Of a stretch of DNA of 64,000 nucleotides, positions 9,062-20,557 are shown one piece after another; positions within the stretch are counted from its first letter, which is position 1, and each line of letters starts with the position of its first letter. The notes beneath the pieces are model-generated. The model searched no databases and had not been told where the DNA came from. It saw only the letters and a list, made by a program, of their open reading frames with translations. The stretch lies in NCBI GenBank assembly GCA_030762895.1, contig CM061067.1:102054602-102118601 (forward strand), given 5' to 3'. The position numbers and the translations under genes were made by a program. The stretch is from Sophora flavescens (Eukaryota > Streptophyta > Magnoliopsida > Fabales > Fabaceae).

Positions 9062-12052
9062 TGTCTAACATCCCGAAAATTATATATGTGCTTATTGGAT
9101 AACTAGTTTTATTAATCAGATAGATATTTATTTATATGTGTTTCAACTTATTTGATTTTATTTACATATCAAACTATTTTTGTTGGGTGCGTTAACACTG
9201 CGTGATTAGTGTGTGCATGTTTATAAGACAACAATATTACGCTATTGTCACTATTATTATTTATTTAGAAAAATATTTTAAACTATATGATTGAAAGAAA
9301 TTTATTTACAAATCTCACTCTATTTAATGTTAGGTTTAAAAATAAATTGATTTTGAATCAATCAGAGGTTAATTTTGGATCTTTGATTTCCTTGGTTGAC
9401 CATTTCAACCATCAATCTCTACTCTGATTTGAATTTTGAAAGTTTTATTTTAACATTCTCTAATTTTATATCTAAAAGTTGAAAACCAATCTTTTATTTT
9501 TTAGAGTTATCCCAACCATTATTTCTACTTACTACTAATTAAATGAAAAGATTTATTCTATTCTATTTTATTTTCTCTTCCTGGTCTAGGATAACCCATG
9601 ATACCCTCCCCTTCTTTGGCTAATTCTAGGGTGAAAGACCTAGAGAAGTCTCTCATCATGAGAGGCTATTATTCACCTTTGATTTAATATGATACTCATG
9701 ATAATATCCTAGACTCTCCACACTGGATCCCAACTCCATCCAAAGACCTTCACCCCTCACCAGAAACCAAGTCTCTCTCCTTCTCTGTCCCTTCTCTCAG
9801 CCACCACGCGCCACTGCTCACCCACCGTCAGCCATCGCTCAATCACCGTTGTATATCTTATACCCACCAGATCTGGCCTTTAACAGAAAAACCACAACCT
9901 CCCTCACTCTCCTCTGCCTCCCACCACCATACCCACCGGCCACGCCGGCACCGCGGGGAGCCATGACTCCCGGTCACGTGGTGTCGTCCCTTCCTCTACC
10001 TCACCCGCGTCGGAACCCTAGACAACGAGTTATTCTCCAGCGGCGACAACAACCCTTAATCTCAAACCACCCATTAACGTCAGCTTCGTCTCGAGCTGTT
10101 CAATCTTGAGGCGGTTGGCAGGGCTGCTTCGTACTGTGGTTCTGAGGCGGTGGTGGGTCTGAGGCGTTTGGCAGTGACTGGTTCATTGGAGCAAAAGAGG
10201 GGACCAAACAGAGGAGCTCCTCAATGGTGTCAGATTTGCTAAGGAGAACGAAGATATCACCAGCGGCGACGATGGCGCCTGAGAAGATTTACTGCTGGGG
10301 GCGGCAATGGAGAAGGGAGATAGTGATGGGGTAGCGCCGTCAACCATTAGGACTGGGAGAGGTAGTTGATGAGGGTGATTATCTGGTGTGGAGGATACAT
10401 GGTATGGATATGGGTAGATAAAGGGTAATAAATGATGTTGCATGGTGAGAGACCCTAGAAGTTGCCCCCCTTCTTTTTCTTCTTTTCTTTCTTTCTCTCC
10501 CTCTTTCTTTTTACATTTCTTCTTCCTCCATCAGAACACCACATCTTCCATCTCTCTCTAAGTTTCAACTCCTCTCTCCCTTCTCTTTAACACAGACGCT
10601 AGCCACCATTGGAGCTCGTCCGATAGCCGCTTAGAGCAAGGAGGAAGACCATACCATTCTACATCATCTCTGCTTGGACTTGTTGCTCCTCCGCTCAATA
10701 CCGGCTACGCCATGGTAAGGTTTTTCTGGCCGCCGTTAATGGTGGTTCCACCATTCTTAAGTGTTTTGAACCTTCTTTTCTCCTTCTAAGAGGCTTAGCA
10801 TCTCCACCTGGAATGTTATGATAGATGGGGGAAGATAATACTCTAGGTGTAGTGTGGGTCTTAATGCGGGTTTAGTATATCTGCTAAGGAAATTATACGG
10901 GGTTTATTATTATTATATATATTGCCTGATTATAATTGTGTTGATTATCTGTATGGATTATGTGACTTGTGTAACTAGGACTTTGTCTGATGTTATGTGT
11001 GGAATTCTTATGAGTTCCTGAACTGATTGTTAGGAATGCTTATCGTGTAGTTTATTCATGAAAACTATCTGTTTTATTTAGTTGGTGATTATTACCTAGA
11101 GTTAGCATTGTTGGGATTGAATTGATTGGGTTAGTGAGTTACTCTGTCTCAAGGTTGATGTTCTTGGTTTATTCATGAATTGGAAATAAGCTTAAGGAAG
11201 AGAAAGCTAAGGAGTGTGAGGTGCGTTTATTTTATTGATCATGTATTTTGTTGTAAAACTGGTTAGCATGACATCTTGATATTCCTGTGGAGTTAGGTGG
11301 AATCCTAGAATTAAGAACTGTGTAAAAGGACATTATGATTTAGATGGGTATGGTAAAGAAATTAGTTTATAAATTAAGTTGATGAAATTAGTAGTAAAAG
11401 TTAATATGAATAATGGAGGGTTTGACGTTTTGGAATGAGTTTTAGTAAATTATGAATTGAGGAATTTGGTGGGTACATATATAGTAGTGTATTATAAATA
11501 AAGGGAAGGATTCTTGATGGACTACATGTAAGGAAATAAGATGATGTACTATGGCAATAGGATCAAAGGAATGTGAGTCATATAATTGTACAAAATTTAT
11601 GCTTGTCATGAAGAATGATAAAAGTGAGGTTAAGGCATTGGATAGGAATCACCAATGAGACCAAATGTTGAAAGTACAAGATAGGATGAATGGTAAAGGA
11701 AATAGGGAATAAGGATGATAGTGGGAATAGAGGATACATAGGAGTTTAGTTGAGATAATAGATGATGATGGAAGAAAATATTTTGGTAATAGTTAGACTA
11801 TGATGTTTGAGTTAGAGTTATTTTATGTTAATTGTTTGCCGATGGCATATTTAAATGGATCTCCATGTGCTGTATTATTTTAGACAGTAATTATCTTGTT
11901 TTTATGACATGGTTTCCCTTGCAATTTTTTGGTGTAAGGTTCAAATCTGAGAACCTTATTTATAAATCTCGAACATAGAGCATCAATTCGATTTCGTTAT
12001 AATTAGGCTCTAAGTGTAAGCCTATCAGTATAATCGTTAAGTCGCTGTTACA
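9062..12052 (+). repeat. LTR-like block (possible solo LTR, about 3.0 kb) inside LINE-A
   Basis: It begins TGTCTAACATCCCGAAAATT and ends CGCTGTTACA, the TG...CA ends expected of a gypsy LTR. It contains no gag or pol. An AT-rich first part is followed by a C/T-rich, coding-like leader segment (about 9750-10750) and an AT-rich end, a layout like the other long LTRs here. No clean 5-bp target duplication is visible (tatga on the left, agaaa on the right), so either a boundary is off or flanking DNA was lost. Short frames at 9849-10109 (+) and 10183-10443 (-) look like by-products of biased composition. Confidence 0.45.
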
Positions 12053-12097
12053 AGAAATACTAGGTCCAAAGCAGGTCTTTCTATTGTTTCCAAATGA
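12053..12097 (+). pseudogene. Probable C-terminal end of LINE-A ORF1
   Basis: Fourteen basic codons (RNTRSKAGLSIVSK) run open to a TGA at 12095-12097 that overlaps the ORF2 ATG (12094-12096) as ATGA. A basic ORF1 tail is usual in this LINE group, and the overlap suggests stop-start coupling. The stretch is short, so this is tentative. Confidence 0.4.
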
Positions 12098-15000
12098 GGG
12101 TTCTCTTCTGGAATGCTAGAAGTGTAGCTAACCAAGATTCTAGGTTAGTACTTCAGAATATGATATTAGGTAATAAACCTGACTTGGTCCTTGTTGCAGA
12201 ACCTTGGATTGATTTATGCAGTTTCCCCGCCTCCTTCGGGTCTAAATTAAAGCTCAGAGTCTTTGCTGTTAACAATAGAAGCACTCTTGCTCCTAACCTT
12301 TGGTGTATCTGTGATGCTTCTATTAGTCCTATTGTTATTGCTTCTTCTGCTCAGCAGGTTACATTTTCTATGGTTTGGGAAAACCAATTGATTTATCTGA
12401 CTGTAGTGTATGCTGCTACTACATATACTGCCAGGAGATCTCTTTGGCATGAATTAACTTAGCTAAGTCAAAGTTTTGCTGGCCCTTGGTGTTACATAGG
12501 TGATTTCAATGCTGTGTCAGGTGCTCATGAGAGTAGAGGTTCCAGACTTCCTGTTAGAGCTTCCTGTGAAGTGTTTCAGTCTTGGACTAATGCAAATAAT
12601 TTGATCCACTTGCCTACTATTGGAGCCAAGTTCACTTGGTCTAATAGGAGAAGAGGTTCTGCCCTAACAGAAAGGAGATTAGACAGAGTAATCTGCAACG
12701 AACCTTAGATATCCTTTTGGAATAGCTCCCCATGCTGCACTCTTCCTAGATGTAACTCAGATCACTACCCCATTCTTCTTAAGTTGCAAAGAAACACTGT
12801 TACTTTTAGTTCATCCTTCAAATTTCAGAGGATGTGATCAACTAACAAGGAATGTTCTTCTGTCATTGTTGAATGCTGGAAGCAGGAAACTGTGGGATGC
12901 CTTATGTTTGATTTAGGCCAAAAGTTGACAAGGTTGAAGTCAGTCTTGAAAATCTGGAATAAGGAGAAGTTTGGGGATGTTCACATGAATGTTGACACTG
13001 CTATGCAGAAACTAAAATCTGTTCAGGATGAAATGGAGAATACTGGCTGCACTGATAACTTACTGGTTCAAGGGATTCTGCTCAGTTAGATTTGAATCAA
13101 GCCCTTCATGCTCAAGAATTGTTTTGGAAAGAGAAAGCTAGAGTGGACTGGCATACAAGTGGGACAGAAACACATCTTTCTTCCACAGATTGGTTAAGGT
13201 TAGAAATGCTTCTAAAAAAATTTCCATGCTGAAAAATGGTAATTCTATATTGGACAGACAAGAGGATATAGAGTCACACATTCTAAATTACTATAAGGAT
13301 TTGTTTGCCTCTCCTAACACTTGCACTGATAATGGTTTAACTGAAGAAGTGATCAGTCCAGAGGTTACTGACTCAGATAACAGAATGCTTACTAGTTTAC
13401 CAACTTGGGATGAAGTGAAAACTGCTGTATTTGGCATGAATGTTAATGGGGCTCCAGATCCAGATGGATTTAGGGGATTCTTTTATCAAAATTACTGGAA
13501 TATAGTTGGCCATGATGTCTTTCATTCTGTCCTTCAGTTCTTTAAACAAGGATGGATTCTCCCTAATATGAATTCTAACACAGTGGTTCTGGTTCCTAAA
13601 TCTGCTAATGCTGACTCCATTTCAGACTACAGGCCCATTGCTCTAGCCAATTATCAATTCAAGATTATTACAAAAATCATTGCTATCAGACTAGCTTGCA
13701 TTGCTCCAAAGTTGATCTCTCAGAATCAAAGAGGGTTTATTAGGGGCAGAGATATTACTGATTGTATTGGAGTGGCATCAGAGGCCATAAACCTTCTAGA
13801 CAAAAAGTTTTGGAGGTAACATTGCTTTAAAGATAGATATTAAAAAAGCTTTTGATACGATGGATTCGAGCTTTCTTCTCAAGACTCTCAAAGCATTTGG
13901 ATTTGATCCAATCTTTTGTAATTGGATTAAGGTAATTCTTCATTTAGCAAACGTTTCTATTCTAGTAAATGGTCATGCAGTAGGGTTCTTCTCTTGTAAA
14001 AGGGGGGTGAGGCAGGGGGATCCCCTCTCCCCTCTTCTCTTTTGTATTGCAAAGGATATCCTAAGTAGAGCCATCTCACTAATGGTCCAACAAGGAAAAT
14101 TGCACCCTATGTCTAGCCTTAGAGGATATGCAGTGCCTACCCATGTTCTATATGCTGATGACTTGATGATTTTTTGTAAAGGAAGCATGAGAAACATGCA
14201 AAACTTGATATCTGTTTTTAACAAGTACAATGTTGCTTCTGGCCAAGTTATTAGCAATGAAAAATCCAAGATTTATAATGGTTTTATCTCTCATAATAGA
14301 CTGAGTAGTATAGTGAGCATACTGGGATTTGGAATTAGTCACCTTCCCTTTGTTTATCTAGGTGTTCCTTTGTTTAAAGGCAAGCCTAGGAAGGTTCACC
14401 TTCAGCCAATTGCTGATAGAATAAGATTGAAATTGGCTACTTGGAAGGGTGCTTTACTATCAATCATGAGGAGAGTCCAACTTGTTCAATCTGTCATTCA
14501 TAGTACAGTGCTCCACTCTTTTCATATTTATGGTTGGCCTTCCTCACTTCTCAAGATGACAGACAAATGGATTAGAAACTTTGTCTAGTCTGGTGATGTC
14601 ATGGTTAGGAAAGTGGCTTCTGTTTCTTGGAAGACAGTCTGCTCCCCCAAAGAAGCTGGTGGTCTAGGCTTAAAATCAGTTAAAGACATAAACAGGGCTG
14701 CTCTCTTAAAGTTATGTTGGAAATTGGTATCTTCGGATAACCAATGGGTTTTGCTTTTCAAGGCTAGGGTAATCCTTAACAATAAGTTCAGTAAATTGCA
14801 TATCTCCTCCTCTATTTTGCAGGGTCTAAAGCCTCACATAGAAACAGTTTTATCTAATTGCAAATGGCTAATTGGAGATCGTGCAAAAACCAACTTCTGG
14901 GTGGATTGTTGGCTCAGCAGGCCTGTGGTTGAGTTGCTGCAAATTCCCTGTAATATTCATCTGCTCCTTCATGCAAAAGTTAAAGACTTCATAAGAAATG

Positions 15001-15178
15001 GACAGTGGACTATTCCAGACTTTATGCTTCAAAAATCTAGTGTTTTTGCAACAGAAATTGATCAATATGTCATTCGTAATGCTTCAATACCTGATGAATT
15101 GGTTTGCCGTAACACTAATTCAGGTGATCTCTCCTTGAAGGATGCTTATGCCATGCTGTGGAAATATGCCTTGACAAG
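12094..15178 (+). pseudogene. LINE-A ORF2: endonuclease and reverse transcriptase, broken and truncated
   Basis: ORF2 nicks the target and copies LINE RNA there. Endonuclease (exonuclease-endonuclease-phosphatase fold): MRVLFWNARSVANQ at 12094, YIGDFNAVSG near 12496-12525, SDHYPILLKL near 12760-12789. RT: SDYRPIALANYQFKIITK near 13624, QRGFIRGRDITD near 13728, IDIKKAFDT near 13833, GVRQGDPLSPLLF near 14007, and the catalytic VLYADDLMIF near 14146-14175. The start of the C-terminal zf-RVT region (SGDLSLKDAYAML) is at 15122-15160. Stops or shifts fall at 12460, 12706, 12835, 13087, 13817 and 14586. The gene ends at 15178 where a SIRE LTR starts; the RNase H and tail regions are absent. Confidence 0.88.
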
Positions 15179-16736
15179 TGTTTTGGTTTTGATGATGAGC
15201 AAAAGGGGAATTTCAAGTTCAAGGACCAACACGGAAAATCCAAAGCTAGAAGGATCAAATTGCAAAAAGCGTGGAAAGGACCAAACAAACAAATATGAGG
15301 ATTAAAAGGGAAATTTTCTTTTACTGTATTGTTTGTTTTAGATAAAATGTAAATGGGTGTGTGTCTCTCGAAGGTTAAAAATAAATCTCACACACACAAA
15401 AATTTGCTTTGAAAAAGGTCTTTGAAATTAATTTTACCACATCTTTTTAAGACATTAAAATATTTTGAAAAGATTTTCAAAAACCATTTTACACGAAGAA
15501 TAATCGATTATGGTAATCGATTATGCAGCTCCTAAATGTGCTTAAATGAGTTTCCAAAATAACCGAGCTGGCAGGTTTTTGAAATTCAAAATTCGAACAG
15601 GGATAATCGATTATGGTAATCGAATGTTCAGCTCTTAATTACGCTTAATTGAGTCTTTAAATGATAAAGATGTTGGCTGTTGAAAATTCAAATTTTAAAC
15701 TGATATAATCGATTATGGTAATCGATTATGTATATTTTCAACATGTTTTAAACTCATCTTTTAAATGGCTTAAATGTACTTTAATGGAGATTTGATTCTG
15801 TCTTAGTCGTTGAGTTTAAATTTTGAAATATAATCGATTATGGCTTGGCAAAAATCGATTATTGTTTTTCATATCAAAAGTCAGAGGCTTCATAATTGAT
15901 TATGCTTAGTTGATTCAGTCTGAGCTTTTTCACCGAGACCATGTAATCGATTATTATAATCGATTATGACCTGACTGTTTCTTCATGCGCCTTTTGACTT
16001 TGGTTAAAATAATCGATTATGCTTTTCTAATAATCGATTATGGTTAGTTAAAAATGAGTTTTCAAGAGTTTTGACCTAATCTTCAAAGAGAGATATATAT
16101 TGGTCTTTTGTAGAGAAAAATGCACACATCACCTGAACGAAATTTTGTGAAAATTTTCTCTAAGCTTTCTATACTCTTGAACAAAACTCTATACCACACT
16201 CATACTCTTACACTTGCATATCAATCTATTACATGAGAGAGACATACACACCATATATGTGATTGTTGTTGAGCTTCAATTTGTTTTATATTTGCACTTG
16301 TGAGTGCTTTCTGATTGTAATCCTTTTGGTAAACTTTTGTGAGTCGTTATCTCACGTTTTTGAGACTATCACTGTGGGATCGTATTGTCCCTAGTCTGTG
16401 AAGAGTTTCATTGTAAAGGTTCTAGCTGCGCATGTTTTAAAAGATAGGGATTGATTGAAAACCCTTGGTGGTATTGTCTTGGGGACTGGACGTAGGCCAC
16501 GTGGATAGTTTGTGGCCGAACCAGGATATATCGTCGTGTTAATTTTCTTACCCTTGACTCTTTTACTTTTCGCTTTGTTTTCCAAAATTCGTTTTTACTT
16601 GCATGCGCTTTCATTAATTGATTTCAACAAGTATTTTTAACAACAGAAAGATTTCAACTTATCAAGTTTTCAAAATCACAATTCACCCCCCCACCCCCCC
16701 GCCCTGCCCCTTTTGTGTTTGAAGTCACTTGCCAAC
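15179..16736 (+). repeat. SIRE-1 5' LTR with palindrome array
   Basis: It starts TGTTTTGG. Around ten copies of TAATCGATTATG or variants lie at 15501-16041, several as pairs TAATCGATTATGGTAATCGA. A TATA-like GATATATATT follows at about 16090-16100. The LTR ends just before the PBS in GCCAACTA, where CA is expected. The U5 part (16250-16560) is close to the SIRE-2 LTR ends at 25842-26287 and 32611-33112. A C-rich run lies at 16685-16710. Confidence 0.8.
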
Positions 16737-16737
16737 T

Positions 16738-16751
16738 AGTGGCATCAGAGC
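16738..16751 (+). promoter_or_regulatory. SIRE-1 primer binding site
   Basis: AGTGGCATCAGAGC, the usual copia/SIRE version of the initiator tRNA-Met site, lies directly after the LTR end. Confidence 0.85.
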
Positions 16752-16819
16752 TTAACTCTTGGATATAAAGGACGACACCGTCTCAAGAGGAAAAACAACT
16801 TCAAACAATTTTTGTAACG

Positions 16820-17838
16820 AGGGTTCTTCTGTAAACAAACCCCCATCTTTCAATGGTGAAGGGTATGGTTACTGGAAAGAAAGAAAGAATGAAAATATTT
16901 TTAGAAGCTTTTGATTGCTATTTGGGATGCTGTGGAAAATGGTCCATTTGTCCCCAAGCACGAAGTTGATGGTGCTTCGATGGATAAATCGAGAAATCTC
17001 TGGATCGAAGATGATAAGAAATAGGTCCAACACAATTTGAAAGCTAGGAACATCATCACTTCAGCTTTAAGCTATGATGAGTTCTATAGGGTCTCAAATT
17101 GCGCGACCGCCAAGGAGATGTGGGACACCCTTCAATTGACCCATGAAGGTACTACCGAGGTCAAAAAGGCTAGGATGAACACGATGACTCATGATTATGA
17201 GCTATTTAGGATGAAGCAGGGTGGAAACATACAAGATATGCAAAAACGTCTCACTCATATAATTAATCATCTTAGGGCTCTTGGAAAAATGTTTTCAAAT
17301 GAAGTTTAATAAACAAAATTCTTAGATGTCTAAATAGAAGTTGGCAGCCCAAAGTAACTGCCATTTGAGTCAAGGGATTTGTCTTCTATGTCTTTGTCTA
17401 CTTTGTTTGGTAAATTGCAGGAACATGGACTAGAGCTGAATCGCCTCACTGAAAGTGAAGATAACGACAAGAAGAAAAAGCGGCTTGCTCTTAAGGCAAG
17501 TATGAATGAATTCATTGATGAAGATGACCAATTTGATGACCTTGAAGGACTTGATGATGGAGATGAAAATTTGAGTTTGATGGTCCGAAAATTCAAAAGC
17601 TTCCTAAGGAACAGAGGGAGAGCTCGTCAATACTTTACCCCTCAAAATAAAAGTGAAGAAGAAACAAACTCCTATACTCCAATATGCTTCAACTGCAAAA
17701 ATAAAAGTCACATTCGTCTCGAGTGTCCTCTAGCTCAAAATAAAAATGAAATAATGGAAAAGAGACCACAAAGGGATAAGAAAGGTAGAAAGGCCTACAT
17801 CGCATGGGAGGACAACGACACAGATTACACCGAAGAAG

Positions 17839-17869
<31 letters not shown>

Positions 17870-18520
17870 TAATCTTTGTCTCACGGCCAATCATGAGGAT
17901 GATGATGATGATGAGGTAACGGATGATGAAACTATTCTTGGTTTATCTTATAATGAATTACTTGTTGCTTGTGAAGAATTAAATGAAGAAACCACACGTC
18001 TTAGAAAAATAATATCTTCATCAAGAAAAACCATTTCTAGTCTTGAATTGAAAATTGACTCCTTGAATAAAGAAATGGAAGAAATCAAAGAAAAACAAGT
18101 TTTGCTGAAAAAGACTTCAATATGCTTGCCACGTGAAAACAAAAATAATGAAGTTTCAAGTTGTAATGAATGCAAGGTTTTGCAAGTGAAAACTGAAGAT
18201 TTATATGATACTCTTGCTAAATTCACTAATGGAAGGGATAACCGAAATATCTTGCTAGGCAATCAAAAAGGAACCTATGATAAAGCCGATCTAAGTTGCA
18301 TGAAAAATCTTTTAAAATGTTCTTTAGCCCAACAAACAAATCTAGTAGTCCTTTTGTAAAATGTTTTCATTGTGGTGGAAAAGGACATATTGCCTCTATT
18401 TGCAATGCTGGAAAGAACAATAATTTAAAGGGCAAGAAAGTGTGGGTACAAAAGGGCAATGTGCCCAAGACTAACTCTCATGGACCCAACATGATTTGGG
18501 TACCAAAAGTTAAAAACTGA
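16820..18520 (+). pseudogene. gag: SIRE-1 gag, broken
   Basis: The N-terminal part (PPSFNGEGYGYW region near 16840) has shifts and stops. A UBN2-type gag core is open at 17037-17309 (MWDTLQLTHEGTTEVKKARM). After a damaged stretch the frame is open at 17379-18359. It holds the zinc knuckle CFNCKNKSHIRLEC near 17687-17728, a run of about 12 Glu from a GAA repeat (17833-17868), a second acidic run and a coiled-coil-like Lys/Glu region near 17960-18110. A frameshift near 18300-18350 leads to a second knuckle, CFHCGGKGHIASIC (about 18363-18404). Two knuckles and a long acidic segment are typical of SIRE gag. Confidence 0.82.
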
Positions 18521-18533
18521 ATCTGTTTTGTAG

Positions 18534-18900
18534 GTGTGCTTGAAAGCAAAGAGCTCAAACTGGTATCTCGATAGCGGATGCTCCAAGCACATGACGGGAG
18601 ATAAAAACAAGTTCTCCTCCCTCACACTAAAGAAAGGTGGATATGTCTTCTATGGTGATAATAACAAAGGTAGAATCTTGGGAATTGGGACTGTTGGTAA
18701 AGGTCATAATCCTACCATAGAAAATGTTCTCTATGTTGAAGGTTTGAAACATAACTTACTTAGTATAAGTCAACTAAGTGATAAAGGCTATAATGTTGTG
18801 TTTGACAATACTAAATGCAAGGTTATGAATATTAATAATCAAACTAAACTAATTGACCAAAGAAGGATAATGCAAATGAAGGATAATGCTTGCGGTATTC
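18534..18900 (+). pseudogene. pol: SIRE-1 protease and start of pre-integrase, truncated
   Basis: The copia protease motif WYLDSGCSKHMTGD is at about 18561-18602. It is followed by the gag_pre-integrase region (ENVLYVEGLKHNLLSISQL near 18720-18776). The frame leaves the family after about 18870 and enters a T-rich patch. The next part of a copia pol gene (integrase) is missing. Confidence 0.8.
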
Positions 18901-18935
18901 TTTTTTTTTTTCTTTAATAATATTTTTGGTATGCT

Positions 18936-19025
18936 GCAAATGAAGGATAATGCTTGAGGTGCCAACATGGTTGGGATGTCTTGCATTATAGTGATGCCTT
19001 TGCATACCAATTTTGCTTTAAAAAA
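18936..19025 (+). other. Presumed LINE-A 3' end with poly(A)
   Basis: The last bases before the right 14-bp TSD read ACCAATTTTGCTTT followed by a run of A, like the 3' ends of the LINEs at 31787 and 55487. The first part (18936-18957) repeats caaatgaaggataatgcttg from 18873 on, so it may belong to SIRE-1 or be filler DNA. The exact limit between SIRE-1 and LINE-A cannot be set. Confidence 0.5.
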
Positions 19026-20022
19026 AACAAAGTGCACTCACTTCTTACCTATTGGTGAGAGCTACAGCGTAGAGAAGTTGAACGAGATCTATATCAAGGA
19101 AGTTGTTAGGTTGCATGGAGTGCCATCAAGCATTGTCTCCAACCAAGATCCTAGATTCACATCTAGATTTTGGAGGCTGTTACACAATGCTTTGGGGGAC
19201 GAAGTTGAAGATGAGTTCTGCTTATCATCCTCAAATGGATGGACAGTTAGAGAGAACGATTCAGTCACTGAATGATCTCTTGAGAGCCTGTGTGTTGGAA
19301 CATACTGACAGTTAGGATGAGTTCCTACGTTTGATTGAGTTCACCTGTAACAACAGTTTCCACATTAGTATCGAAATGGCACCATACGAGGCTTTGTATG
19401 GTAGAAAGTGTAGGACTCCATTATGTTGGTATGAGACCGTTGAGAGCCAAGTGTTGGGTCCTGATGTGGTATAGTAGACAATGGAACAAGTCAGGAAGAT
19501 AAGGGAGAAAATGAAGGAAGCACGGGATAGGCAGATGAGCTACAGTGACAAGAGGAGGAGACCCTTAGAATTCTAGGAAGGTGATCACGTGTTTTTGAGT
19601 GTCACTCCGAAGACTGGAATTGGTAGAGCTATCAAGTCTAGAAAGCTTACTCCTCGATTCATTGGACCTTTTCAGATTCTTCGACGGATTGGTCCAGTAG
19701 CTTATCATATATCCTTACAACCTAACCTTTCTAATCTTCATGACGTCTTTCACGTATCACAGTTGAGAAAATATTATCCTGATCCTTCGCATGTAATTGA
19801 GTCTGAGTCAATACAATTCTGAGAGAATCTAGAATATGAGGTTTTACCAGTTGAGATTGTAGATATAAGGATCAAAGAACTCCACGCTAGACAGATTCAT
19901 TTGGTTAAGGTCATATGGGATGAGATTACAGGAGATGCTACTTGGGAGCGTGAGGCTGACATGCAGTAGTAGTTTCCACACTTTTTTTCAGGTACGTAAA
20001 TTCCTAGGACTGAATTTCTTTT
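19026..20022 (+). pseudogene. pol: Gypsy-A integrase C-terminal half and chromodomain-like tail, broken
   Basis: The integrase core resumes after the LINE with CTHFLPIGESYSVEKLNEIY, HGVPSSIVSNQDPRFTSRFW and, after a shift near 19220-19250, LERTIQSLNDLLRACVLEH. ALYGRKCRTPLCWYE (about 19390-19434) and KLTPRFIGPFQILRRIG (about 19645-19695) are typical of the integrase end. DVFHVSQLRKYYPDPSHVI leads into a chromodomain-like stretch (IRIKELHARQIHLVKVIWDE, about 19867-19926; TWERE). Such domains steer insertion to certain chromatin. At least six stops are present (for example 19313, 19474, 19575, 19820, 19966). Confidence 0.85.
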
Positions 20023-20405
20023 AAGAGGGTAGAAATATAACAGCCATATTTTTATGACTTTGTTATACGTATGATGAATAGGTTTAGGACTTGGATTAGA
20101 TGATTAATATGTTGATTAAGGTCTAGGAACCTATGCATGGGAAGTACGCGATCAACCGATGCTAAATCGAACGTAAACACAACTTAGGGTTTTATGGTAT
20201 CGCTTAGAATGATCGAGAATGCATAATAAACAATTGAGGTTTAAGGATAATTTTAGGCATATTTGAGGGCTTGATATTGTTTCTTAGGTATATAAGAGAC
20301 TATATCTCAAATTTGAGATCAATCAGACGTCAAACAGACTCAGAACGTGACGAAACGTGGAAGTAGGTTTCCTGGTTAACGGTCAAAACACAAGCGTTAT
20401 CTACT

Positions 20406-20557
20406 CCACGCTCAAGCATGGAGGTCCACCAGGCCAGCTCTGGCGTTGAATCCACGTGGCACAAGCTAACTGGTTCCACGCGTCGTGGCATACCTAACTC
20501 CCATGCTCAAGCGTGGAGGATCCCATGCTCAAGCATGGGCATGCTCAAGCGTGGCGT
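20406..20557. repeat. Palindrome array CCATGCTCAAGCATGG in Gypsy-A LTR
   Basis: Copies of C(C)A(C/T)GCTCAAGC(A/G)TGG occur at 20406, 20500, 20523 and 20541. The copy at 20523-20538 is a perfect 7-bp inverted repeat around CA. The array lies in the U3, about 50-200 bp upstream of a TATA-like sequence, the same placement as the AT-rich and GC-rich palindrome arrays in other LTRs of this window. Confidence 0.75.

Larger units (their letters stand above)
15179..18935 (+). mobile_element. SIRE-1: SIRE/Maximus-type copia element, 5' half only
   Basis: A complete-looking 5' LTR (15179-16736), PBS (16738-16751), gag and the start of protease and pre-integrase are present. Integrase, RT, RNase H and the 3' LTR are absent. 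The LTR start TGTTTTGGTTTTGATGATGA joins the LINE-A ORF2 frame directly, with acaag as the predicted target duplicate (15174-15178). No second acaag is seen near 18935, so the right end was lost by deletion. The right limit is approximate. Confidence 0.8.
7685..19025 (+). mobile_element. LINE-A: L1-like retrotransposon with 14-bp TSD, itself containing two insertions
   Basis: Perfect 14-bp repeats aacaaagtgcactc flank it at 7671-7684 and 19026-19039. The right copy is preceded by an A run (19020-19027), as expected for target-primed reverse transcription. ORF1 (DUF4283 type) starts next to the left repeat, so the 5' end is near complete. ORF2 has endonuclease and RT. It carries an LTR-like block (9062-12052) and a truncated SIRE element (15179 to about 18935). 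The LINE parts add up to roughly 4.5 kb. The C-terminal ORF2 coding region is missing. Confidence 0.88.

Noticed and set aside
9849..10443. Two 86-codon frames in the CT-rich block
   Set aside because: Pro/Ser-rich low-complexity products on both strands, with no domain and no homologous copy in the window.
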